Assembly: GCF_963576675.1 (NCBI RefSeq)
Contig: NC_088916.1
Coordinates: forward strand, 821,001-885,000
Direction of reading: 5' to 3'
DNA from: Euphorbia lathyris
Taxonomy: Eukaryota > Streptophyta > Magnoliopsida > Malpighiales > Euphorbiaceae
Length of the DNA: 64,000 nucleotides
Position numbers and translations under genes: made by a program. Shown in pieces: positions 1 through 9,417 of the stretch. Each line of letters begins with the position of its first letter. Position 1 is the stretch's first letter. Below the pieces are notes generated by a model. That model saw only the letters and a list, made by a program, of their open reading frames with translations. It was not told the DNA's origin and did not search any database.

Positions 1-246
1 ATATTACACGTGTCAAAATATGTATAGAAAGCCTTCCATCTGACATAGTGAACCGAATGCTTCTAATAATTTATCGTCGAAAAGATGTGTCATCCAATCC
101 AAACAAAAAAAAACTATTTAATGCAAAAGACAGAAAAAATAACGAAATGAAAAAATGAAGATAAAAACGATTATCTTTATACATGATTTGAAAGGAGAAA
201 AAAAGACAAAAGTTATTAATTGTTAAAAATGAAATATAAAAAAAAT
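1..246. other. AT-rich flank, no gene seen
   Basis: Low-complexity AT-rich sequence with no supported coding region. Its last nine bases (238-246, AAAAAAAAT) are the left target-site duplication of the Mutator-type MITE that starts at 247. Confidence 0.6.
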
Positions 247-399
247 CGGTTTTGATATTGTTGGCCTAAAATAAATAAATTTTATTTTCATGTACATAGA
301 AAGCTTATATTTAATTTTAGGGTATAGTTTCTATTCGTCTAAATAAAAGAAATAAAAATGATGAAAAATAATAAAAATACATTCGTAAATTCATCCCAT

Positions 400-723
400 A
401 CGCGGGGCGCATATCTTCATACGCGGGGCGTACTCCACACATCTAGAGGCGTTCCACTTCAGAGGCTCGTTTACGCGGGGCGTGCCTCCCTGCACGCTAC
501 GCGTACAACGCAATGACAAGACGTTTCAGGATCAGGAGCACGTTTACGCGGAGCGTGCATTTCCATGCGCAGGGCGTGTACCGCGCATCCGAGGACATTC
601 CACTTCAGAGACTCGTTTACGTGGGGCGTTCCCTTCCATACGCCACGCGTAAACGTCATCGATAGGACGCGCAAGCTCTAGAAGCCCTAACACGCGAGGC
701 GTAACCAAGGATACGCGGGGCGT
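400..723 (+). promoter_or_regulatory. 73-bp tandem array of paired ACGC-N3-GCGT dyads
   Basis: Eleven-base interrupted palindromes start at 400, 421, 473, 494, 546, 567, 619, 640, 692 and 713. Offsets alternate exactly 21 and 52 bp, giving five units of period 73. The outer four bases stay complementary or nearly so, while the central triplet varies (GGG, TAC, GGA, AGG, CAC, GAG). The array ends 170 bp upstream of the LTR TATA box. The bases between dyads are much less conserved from unit to unit, which suggests the dyads are the selected part. A protein-binding enhancer is inferred, not shown. Confidence 0.7.
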
Positions 724-893
724 ATTGTCTCTTCCGACAGTAGTTGGAAGCAGTCAACAACAGTTAATGGGAGTTAAAAGAAGTTAAGTTAGTTGGTGAT
801 GTGGCAAGTTAGTGGGAGAGAATTTCAAGGGGTAGTTGGTGAATAATTACCAAAATACCACTGAATAATTACCAAAGTGCCACTCCAAAATAC

Positions 894-901
894 TATAAAT
901 A
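894..901 (+). promoter_or_regulatory. TATA box of the 5' LTR
   Basis: TATAAATA sits between the dyad array and a pyrimidine-rich leader, where an LTR core promoter is expected. Confidence 0.6.
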
Positions 902-2182
902 GACCCCCTCCCCTTCATTAAAAATCACACTCAACACACAACAAAACCCCTCTCTCAAGCTCCAATGCTTAATCCTTAGTTTTGCTCTTTAGTTCTTAAG
1001 TTCTTTCATTCTTAGTTCTTCAAGTTCTTCCTTTCGTTCTTCATTTTTCGTAGCTTCAGTCCCTCCTTTAGCTTCCTTTAGCTTCAATTCAAGTTCCAAA
1101 AGCCTCTTTTCAACTTTCTCGACTCAAATTAGTGTTTCTAAGTCGTTACTCTGCTCAAGTTTTCAATTAGAATTTCCTTTCTAAAGTAATTTTCCAGATT
1201 CGTCCATCCTTTTTCAAAGCCCAATTCTGTCCATTTAACGTTATTTTTTGCCTTCGATCCCTTCGACAAAGTTGTTCCTAACGTCCTGAATTTCAATCTA
1301 GCCTTTTGATTCACTCAATTCCGTGTCCAGAATCTCCGTTTACAAGCTGATCTTTGTACCCCAAATTCTTTTAGCTATTCTGCCCAGAATTTTCCAGATT
1401 CGGCTAGTTGTTTTCAAAGCCAGATTCCATCCATTTAGAATCCGTTTTAGCCTTCGATCCCTTATAGAAAGTTGTCCTGACTTCCCGAAGTTCAATTTAC
1501 CCTATTTACTTGTCCAATTCCGAATTCTTAAGCACTCCAATCAAGCTCCCCAAAGTCAAAGTTTAAATCTGCCCCATTTGCCTACCAACGTTTTGACATT
1601 ACACAAAGCGCATACCGTACGGGCCCGACCGACTGCAGCTCTCCGAGGACCTCGCACCAACGCCAAAATTCAACATCAATCCGAGATAGCTATTGTGGCT
1701 CCGAGTTTGTTGTTGAATTCCAATTTTATTTTAATTGCATCTCAGTTCTTTATATTGATTTGTCTTTTCTTAGTTCAATTGATTGTCTATATGTTAATAT
1801 AGAAAATTTTCAGTTGTAATTCATTTCCAATTTCATGTATTCAAACACTTATTCAATCAATAAAATACCAATTTTTCCAAAGTCTTTTGTCAATTCCGCA
1901 CTTTAATTTCCTTTATTTTTCCGTCTTTAATTTATACGCTTAGCTTTAAAGAATAATTTATCTCGCAAAGTTTCTATAACGGCGCGAGAGACCCAAGAGG
2001 GACTTTTTCAATCCTTGCCTCCCCCGCCAATCGTTTCGATTAGAATTTCAAGTTTTGGTGCGCAATCCATAAACTTAACCGTCTTTAATAATTTGAGAAA
2101 TAATTTCTCTGGCACGCCCGCACCCTAACCACACGTGACAAGGTTGAAATTAGCATATTTCGAAAATATCGCTAACAATTGT

Positions 2183-2352
2183 TGGCACGCCCAGTGGGAC
2201 CTATTTTTAAGCTTTGCCAAAAATTTAGAACCCGTTTTTGTGCCTATTTTCTTCCGTAACTATTTTTCATATTACATTTATTTTTTTCGCCCCACTTCAC
2301 TTACCAAAATTTATTAGCTAACACTAACAATTTTTGGCACGCCCAGTAGGAC
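2183..2352 (+). other. Primer-binding site, duplicated
   Basis: TGGCACGCCCAGTGGGAC begins five bases after the LTR end (2183-2200). Its TGG start is complementary to a tRNA CCA end. A near-identical copy, TGGCACGCCCAGTAGGAC, lies 152 bp downstream (2335-2352), preceded by a CTAACA-like sequence resembling the LTR end. The leader has therefore been tandemly duplicated. The priming tRNA cannot be named from this alone. Confidence 0.7.
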
Positions 2353-2560
2353 ATTTGTTTTTTTTTAGCTTAGCCAAAATTTTAAAAGCCTGTTTCTTTT
2401 CGTACCACGTATATATTTTTTATTCAGTTCTCAAACCAATTGTTTTTCATGCTATGTTATTATGCCATTAATACGTATTCATTTATTTTCTTGTCCTTTC
2501 TTGTTTAAACTCGATCATTAACTTAATTTCATCATTTTCACCCATAAATACTCACGGAGA

Positions 2561-5356
2561 ATGCCTCCAAGGAAGAACACCGGGAAGGATCCAATTCCAT
2601 CCGATTCAGAAGAAAGTCAGAATCAGACCCGAGATCAGAACAATGAGCGCGGCATGCCTGAAGGCTTTGTAGCCGAGACCGTGAGCAATAGCGGAAGTGC
2701 AAACCAACAACCACCTCAAGGCCCACCCATATTCGACATGACACCACTATTAGCGAGTATGGAGAAGCAAATCAGCCAATTCCTACATGGATTTTCACAA
2801 ACCATGAAAGAGAATCATGAGGTTATATGCAACGCAATACAAGCTATCAATGAGACCCTGTTCAAAACTAGCAATGAGGCGGTAAACAATTCCAACAAGG
2901 TTCCGGCTCTCGAGGAGAGGATTGTCGATTTAACCGGAGAAATCGACAAAATCCTGGAAAAATGTGCCGAGCTGTTCTCACAAAAGTCAACATCTCAAGG
3001 ACCAGCGGACAATGGAAAGGGAATGCCGATCTCAGGTGCCGGCGAAAGGTACATCCCGCCACCAGCCCGAGAAGAGAGTCTCGGGTTCAATGAGCGCGGC
3101 GATAGGATCAGCCTAGAACCCGTTCAGGTCCCACCACCTCAACAGCATTTTAGGTCTCATATCGGGCCTAGTAACCATGCCGAATACTATGAGGAAAACC
3201 ATACTCGTAATATGGGGGGCAATGGGAGAGGAACCGGCTTTCACCCACAACGGACGATGCACACACACATGGAACCCGCCAACAACTTGGGAGAGGCCCA
3301 ACGCATAAGAAACATCGTCCAAGAGATTTATGGGCCAGCCGTAAGGGAGGTGTACCGACCCGAGTTCCAAAAACCCTATCCACGGCAGTACGATCAACTA
3401 TATCCCTTACCTCACAACTTTAGAGTCCCTGATTTCACCTTGTTTTCAGGAGAGGAAGGGCAATCCACCATAGAGCATGTGGCACGCTTCACCTTTCAAT
3501 GCAGTGGTTTGAGCATGGCTATGAACTTCGACATGTTGCGCTTACGCTTATTCCCAGGATCATTAACAGGACCATCGTTCTCTTGGTACACCACTTTGCC
3601 ATCCGGGTCCATTCATGGATGGGAACAAATGGAAAGGCTTTTCCATAACCAATTCTATCGAACGGAGCCCGAGGACTGTGTGGCAGAACTTTCCCATGTA
3701 GTGCAGCGACATGGGGAACCGGTCGAAAATTTCATTAATAGATTTAAGAAGATGCGACATCGATGTCGAATCAACATTCCCGAAGTCGAATTTGTAAAAA
3801 TTGCTCAACGAGGCTTGGAATTCGAAAACCGAAAGAAATTCTAAGGGATCGACTTCCATGATTATTATGAGTTGGTAGCTAAAGTATCTGAGTACGAAGA
3901 GTTGATGAAGGAGGATCATTGGCGAAAAAAGAGCACTATGGGGAGCTATCAAGAAAATATGCAAACACATGAGGTAGCTATTGCCGATTTAGCAAACACT
4001 GGATCTCGGATGTGCCCCAGTTTGTTAAAGAACCGTAAGACACCAGACGTAGTCAAAAGGAGTCCAACCACTCAGTACACTTTCGACGTCTCAAAGACGG
4101 AAGAAATCTTCAATTATTTGTTGAAGGAAAAGTTCATCGCACTACCACCTAGACATGTGATTCCAGCTAAAGAAGAAATACGTGGACGAGACTATTGCAA
4201 GTATCACGACAACTGGAGCCATAATACTCAAACTTGTTTTAGTTTTAGAAATGCCGTGCAGGATAGGATAAACCGCGGGATACTCCAATTCCCGGAAAAG
4301 AAGGAAAGCATGTTGATCGATGATGATCCATTCCCGGTGGCCAACATGATCAATGCCACTTCACTAGTGTGGGGGGGCAAGGGAAAAGAGTGTTCCAACC
4401 CAAGGACCCGGCGAGTTTGGGTACCAAAGGCCATATCGTCAACATTTAAGTCGGAGGAGAGTTCGAAGGGCTCAAAGAAGAAAGATACGCAGCAACGGCT
4501 ACCACGTTTTGTGAAGCCTCCAAAGACGTTACCCATCGACCAGTGTCAGATAATCAACCATAAGAAGTTTCCAAGACCTCTCTCAAAATATGTGAAAAGA
4601 AAACTAAGAAAAAAAGAGGCAAAGAAAAGAAATAGTCAAAGGGAATCATCCAACATTAACTCTAATGATGCGAAAGAAAAAGGGAAAAACCAAGAAAAGA
4701 GCATCCAAATCCGTGTGGGGGATTTCATCATACAGACACATTGTGCGACCACCTCTTGGATCTTACCTCCGAATTTTAGAGGTGAAGGCACTAATAAGGA
4801 AGCCTCTAAGCGCGAGCACAAAGAGTAAGAAGATCTCCCGCCGAAGGCGTCCGTCGAAGACGCCATGAGGAGGGTTTACTTTGACAAGCCCACTCCAAGG
4901 ATGACTCGCCACAATAAACCTTTATACGTTAAGGCTCATATAGATGCCAAAACAATATCCAAAGTGCTCATCGACAATGGATCAACTGTTAACATCATGC
5001 CAATGAAGATGGTCCTGGCCCTAGGCAAATCGGAGGAAGACATAATCTCATCAGAGGCATCAGTTTCAGCCTTCACGGGAGAAATCACGAAGACATACGG
5101 TGTCCTACCTTTGGAGCTCACCATCGGCTCTCAGACCACCATGGTTGCTTTCTTCGTAGTAAATTCAACTGCAAGCTATCAAGCGCTTTTAGGAAGGGAT
5201 TGGATTCACTCCAACTCATGCATCCCATCATCTTTGCACCAACTCCTTCTATTTTGGAAAGGGGAGGACGTGGAAGTTGTCCGGGCAAACGAGAAACCAT
5301 TCAAAACCTACTCAAACGGAGTCGAAGCCTCCAGGAGATTGATGCAATTGGTATAA
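2561..5356 (+). pseudogene. gag-protease reading frame of the LTR element, two in-frame stops
   Basis: A single frame runs from the ATG at 2561 to the stop at 5354-5356, interrupted by TAA at 3842-3844 and TAA at 4826-4828. Residues 1-280 are a variable N-terminal region. About 286-427 is a retrotransposon Gag domain (FRVPDFTLFSGEEG start; LRLFPGSL; FINRFKKMR). Past the first stop comes a Cys-His cluster (CKYH...HNTQTC) of the kind found in plant gypsy Gag. Past the second stop, from about 4865, is a retropepsin-like protease with the active-site motif LIDNGS and the LLGRDWIH motif. The stops may be decay or could be read through to set Gag:protease ratios; sequence alone does not decide. No polymerase follows. 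Confidence 0.85.
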
Positions 5357-5428
5357 CAAAAAAAAAGGGTTCAAAAATCCTAAATACATTCTTTTGTGTA
5401 CAAATTTTCAATCCTAGTCAATTTATAC

Positions 5429-5442
5429 AAAAAAGAGGGGGG
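5429..5442 (+). other. Polypurine tract
   Basis: AAAAAAGAGGGGGG lies four bases before the 3' LTR, the expected plus-strand priming site. Confidence 0.85.
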
Positions 5443-5446
5443 CAAT

Positions 5447-7367
5447 TGTTGGCCCAAAATAAATAAATTTTATTTTCATGTACATAGAAAGCTTATATTT
5501 AATTTTAGGGTATAGTTTCTATTCGTCTAAATAAAAGAAATAAAAATGATGAAAAATAATAAAAATACATTCGTAAATTCATCCCATACGCGGGGCGCAT
5601 ATCTTCATACGCGGGGCGTACTCCACACATCCAAAGGCGTTCCGCTTCAGAGGCTCGTTTACGCAGGGCGTGCCTCCCTGCACGCTACGTGTACAACGTA
5701 ATGACAAGACGTTTCAAGATCAGGAGCACGTTTATGCGGAGCGTGCATTTCCATGCACAGGGCATGTACCGCGCATCCGAGGACATTCCACTTCAGAGAC
5801 TCATTTACGCGGGGCGTTCCCTTCCATACGCCACGCGTAAACGTCATCGATAGGACGCGCAAGCTCTAGAAGCCCTGACACGCGAGGCGTAACCAAGGAT
5901 ACGTGGGGCGTATTGTCTCTTCCGACAGTAGTTGGAAGCAGTCAACAGCAGTTAATGGGAGTTAAAAGAAGATAAGTTAGTTGGTGATGTGGCAAGTTAG
6001 TGGGAGAGAATTTCAAGGGGTAGTTGGTGAATAATTACCAAAATACCACTGAATAATTACCAAAGTGCCACTCCAAAATACTATAAATAGACCCCCTCCC
6101 CTTCATTAAAAATCACACTCAACACACAACAAAACCCCTCTCTCAAGCTCCAATGCTTAATCCTTAGTTTTGCTCTTTAGTTCTTAAGTTCTTTCATTCT
6201 TAGTTCTTGAAGTTCTTCCTTTCGTTCTTCATTTTTCGTAGCTTCAGTCCCTCATTTAGCTTCCTTTAGCTCCAATTCAAGTTCCAAAAGCCTCTTTTCA
6301 ACTTTCTCGACTCAAATTAGTGTTTCTAAGTCGTTACTCTGCTCAAGTTTTCAATTAGAATTTCCTTTCTAAAGTAATTTTCCAGATTCGTCCATCCTTT
6401 TTCAAAGCCCAATTCTGTCCATTTAACGTTATTTTTTGCCTTCGATCCCTTCGACAAAGTTGTTCCTAACGTCCTGAATTTCGATCTAGCCTTTTGATTC
6501 ACTCAATTCCGTGTACAGAAACTCTGTTTACAAGCTGATCTTTGTACCCCAAATTCTTTTAGCTATTCTGCCCAGAATTTTCCAGATTCGACTAGTTGTT
6601 TTCAAAGCCAGATTCCGTCCATTTAGAATCCGTTTTAGCCTTCGATCCCTTATAGAAAGTTGTCTTTGACTTCCCGAAGTTCAATTTACACTATTTACTT
6701 GTCCAATTCCGAATTCTTAAGCACTCCAATCAAGCTCCCCAAAGTCAAAGTTTAAATCTGCCCCATTTGCCTACCAACGTTTTGACATTACACAAAGCGC
6801 ATACCGTACGGGCCCGACCGACTGCAGCTCTCCGAGGACCTCGCACCAACGCCAAAATTCAACATCAATCCGAGATAGCTATTGTGGCTCCGAGTTTGTT
6901 GTTGAATTCCAATTTTATTTTAATTGCAGCTCAGTTCTTTATATTGATTTGTCTTTTCTTAGTTCAATTGATTGTCTATATGTTAATATAGAAAATTTTC
7001 AGTTGTAATTCATTTCCAATTTCATGTATTCAAACACTTATTCAATCAATAAAATACCAATTTTTCCAAAGTCTTTTGTCAATTCCGCACTTTAATTTCC
7101 TTTATTTTTTCGTCTTTAATTTATACGCTTAGCTTTAAAGAATAATTTATCTCGCAAAGTTTCTATAACGGCGCGAGAGACCCAAGAGGGACTTTTTCAA
7201 TCCTTGCGTCCCCCGCCAATCGTTTCGATTAGAATTTCAAGTTTTGGTGCGCAATTCCATAAACTTAACCGTCTTTAATAATTTGAGAAATAATTTTTCT
7301 GGCACGCCCGCACCCTAACCACACGTGACAAGGTTGAAATTAGCATGTTTCGAAAATATCGCTAACA
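5447..7367 (+). repeat. 3' LTR (1921 bp) of the gag-protease element
   Basis: Near-identical to 259-2177. The dyad starts keep the same register (5588, 5609, 5661, 5682, 5734, 5755, 5807, 5828, 5880, 5901), but several have lost one arm by C-to-T or G-to-A change, for example at 5682, 5734, 5755 and 5901. This fits methylated-CpG decay. Confidence 0.92.
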
Positions 7368-8183
7368 GATATATGCAGCCCTTAGGGCTGCATATAAGCA
7401 TTAAATACAAACAGAATATTCTTTTGTATTTTCAAGATGTTTATTTATTATGCATTGAACTTTTAAATACACCAAAATTCATTTAATGCAATCATAAATT
7501 CTTTTATATTTTCTATATTTGCATTAATTTTTTATTTTTTTAAAAGATGTCTGCATTTATTATTTCAACAGGTTATTTGTAACTGTGTTATTTTGACAGG
7601 TTATTTGTAATTTCGACAGGTTATTTGTAATAGTAACAGAATAAAAGTTACAAATAATCTGTCGAAATAACACAGTTACAAATAACCTGTCAAAATGATA
7701 ATGTTTGTATCTGCATACAGTTAATTATATTTTGACGGGTTATATACAGTTTTTTTTTTGTAACTTTTATCTGTCAGACTTAAAAACATTATCATTTCGA
7801 CAGATTATTTGTAACTGTGTTATTTGGACAGGTTATTTGTAACTTTTATTCTGTTAATAACACAGTTACAAATAACCCGTTGAAATAATAAATGCAGACA
7901 TCTTTATAAAAAATAAAAAATTAATACAAATATAGAAAATATAAAAGAAATTATGATTGCATTAAATGAATTTTGGTGTATTTAAAAGTTCAATGCATAA
8001 TAAATAAACATCTTGAAAATACAAAAGAATATTCTATTTGTATTTAATGCTTATATGCAGCCCTAAGGGCTGCATATATCAAAACCGAAAAAAAATATCA
8101 CATGACTACATAGGATGAAAATCTTTTTAAAGAAATTAAATATTTTAGATTTGAATTTACTAGAATTCCGAATATCAAAACCT

Positions 8184-9003
8184 TTTTTACACAAAGAAAC
8201 AATACATTAAATTATCAAATCATCAACGTACAATAGACAGTCAGATTGAGAGCTGGTGTCCGAACAACAGAAATGGCAACCCGGTTCGCTGACGGAAATA
8301 AATCAGATACAAAGTATCGAATCAAAGCTAACAAGATCTAAATATCGCAAACAAAATTCCAACAGATTTTACACTAAGATCAAGAACATCCCACATAAAA
8401 TCTGTGAGAAGACAAATCACGTTTGAAACCCGATCCTTGAGCTGGTAGGAAGCTTTCTGAACCTCATGACCTTCATCAAACGGTTGAAAAACAAGATCCC
8501 AGGAACAGACCCAAAAATCTCGTGCGAACCACATATGGTTGCACGGAGGTACTAAAACCTGAACAATAGCAGCAAACAAGGTGATAAAGACGAGGAAACA
8601 GTTGAAGAGAGAACCATTGATGAAAGTACCTTTTTGTTTCCCCTTCCCACGGTCTACTACCTTCCATGAATCCGCCAGATTTGGCCAGAGACGGTGATGC
8701 TCCTCCCAAAGTCGTAGAGGCCCCAAGTTCCTTCTAACTCGTGTTGCCGCAACCCCCGTCATCCTGAACCTCCCCATTATGCCAAAAAGAGTCAGATCCA
8801 AGGGTTGGCTATCGGAGAAGCTGAGAAAAGAACAAAGGAAGGAGTAGATCGGGGTAGAAGGAGAAGAAGATAGAAAAATACTTACTGAAATGAGAGGAAG
8901 AGGAGTAGATCTGTGAAGAAAAAGGAAAAAACACACTGTAAGAGGCAAAGGTTAGAGAGAAGCAGGACTCGCTCTCACTTAATTATATCACCACACATAA
9001 AAT
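8184..9003 (-). mobile_element. Retroposed sequence with 15-bp target duplication
   Basis: Flanked by near-identical 15-bp direct repeats, CGAATATCAAAACCT (8169-8183) and CGGATATCAAAACCT (9004-9018). The left boundary is followed by TTTTT, the complement of a short poly(A), so this is a minus-strand retroposed sequence about 820 bp long. Its 5' part is pyrimidine-rich, like a plant 5' UTR. The start (AGTGAGAG, near 8973) resembles that of the neighbouring retroposon at 11188, so both may derive from one family. Confidence 0.6.
8328..8948 (-). CDS. Unrecognised reading frame (206 codons) inside the retroposed sequence
   Basis: The frame is open from 8948 to 8328. The first 57 codons are S/L/F-rich and look like translated UTR. 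An internal start at about 8777 (MGRFRMTG) gives about 149 residues: a basic segment (RVRRNLGPLRLW), then two hydrophobic stretches (FNCFLVFITLFAAIVQVLV; NVICLLTDFM) that could be membrane segments. I recognise no family. It lies entirely within a sequence bounded by target-site duplications, so it could be a retrocopy of a host gene or part of a non-autonomous LINE. GT sites near the basic segment also allow a spliced model. Confidence 0.3.
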   Translation of the reverse strand: MPLTVCFFLFLHRSTPLPLISVSIFLSSSPSTPIYSFLCSFLSFSDSQPLDLTLFGIMGRFRMTGVAATRVRRNLGPLRLWEEHHRLWPNLADSWKVVDRGKGKQKGTFINGSLFNCFLVFITLFAAIVQVLVPPCNHMWFARDFWVCSWDLVFQPFDEGHEVQKASYQLKDRVSNVICLLTDFMWDVLDLSVKSVGILFAIFRSC

Positions 9004-9417
9004 CGGATATCAAAACCTATTTATTGAACTATAATACTGTTTAAAAGAATTGAAAAATTATTCAATGGTAACTCTATTCATATTTCTACTAACTCCCTTT
9101 CTCATTTGCTAATATATTAAAGGTGTTTCTTTTTATAGGAATGCTGAAATTTCATTAAATAATAAGATTGCTAGTACAACATGAAAACAATAAGGGGTAA
9201 AACATCACATACATATAGGCTAAGCCTAATACATGATCCACACAGGCAAGAAAAAAACTACAAAAAGCAAAAAAGGCCATTAAAGGTACATCTAAAATAG
9301 AAAAACATTGAAACATATATTAATCGTAACCCCAGATTCGCAACGGAGCAACTGTAGTCCAATCTTCATCCTTTGAACCATTCTAAAACTTCAGATCTAA
9401 GTCCCTTCTTTTGCAAC

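Larger units (their letters stand above)
259..2177 (+). repeat. 5' LTR (1919 bp) of the gag-protease element
   Basis: Starts TGTTGG and ends CTAACA. It contains a 73-bp tandem array of ACGC-N3-GCGT dyads (400-723), a TATA box at 894-901 (TATAAATA), a CT-rich leader, and an AATAAA polyadenylation-like signal near 1858. The reading frames inside it are not supported as genes. Confidence 0.92.
259..7367 (+). mobile_element. LTR retrotransposon with gag-protease only, non-autonomous
   Basis: Two long direct repeats (259-2177 and 5447-7367) start TGTTGGC and end GCTAACA. They are flanked by 5-bp target duplications GATAT (254-258 and 7368-7372). A primer-binding site follows the first repeat and a polypurine tract precedes the second. 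The 3.27-kb interior codes for Gag and an aspartic protease only: after the protease stop at 5356 there are 90 bases to the 3' LTR, with no reverse transcriptase, RNase H or integrase. The protease and Gag types resemble plant Ty3/gypsy elements, and pol must be supplied in trans. The LTRs differ by a modest number of substitutions, many of them C-to-T or G-to-A, so the insertion is fairly young. Confidence 0.93.
247..8087. mobile_element. Mutator-type fold-back MITE, split by an LTR retrotransposon
   Basis: Without the LTR insertion (259-7367 plus one 5-bp target copy) this is a 727-bp element. It is almost entirely one inverted repeat centred near 7735. The left arm starts CGGTTTTGATATATGCAGCCC-like and the right arm ends with its complement at 8087. 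Nine-base direct repeats AAAAAAAAT (238-246 and 8088-8096) flank it; 9 bp is the Mutator-superfamily target length, although this copy is low complexity. Inside the arms the word GACAGGTTATTTGTAA recurs in both orientations (7560-7870). No transposase is present, so it is non-autonomous. Confidence 0.75.

Noticed and set aside
400..723. CRISPR-like regular array
   Set aside because: Repeats are 11-bp dyads in a 73-bp tandem unit in a plant LTR; spacers are related to each other and there is no cas gene.
1323..1802. 159-codon frame in the LTR
   Set aside because: Lies in the U5/leader of the LTR, the 3' LTR copy is broken, and there is no recognisable domain.
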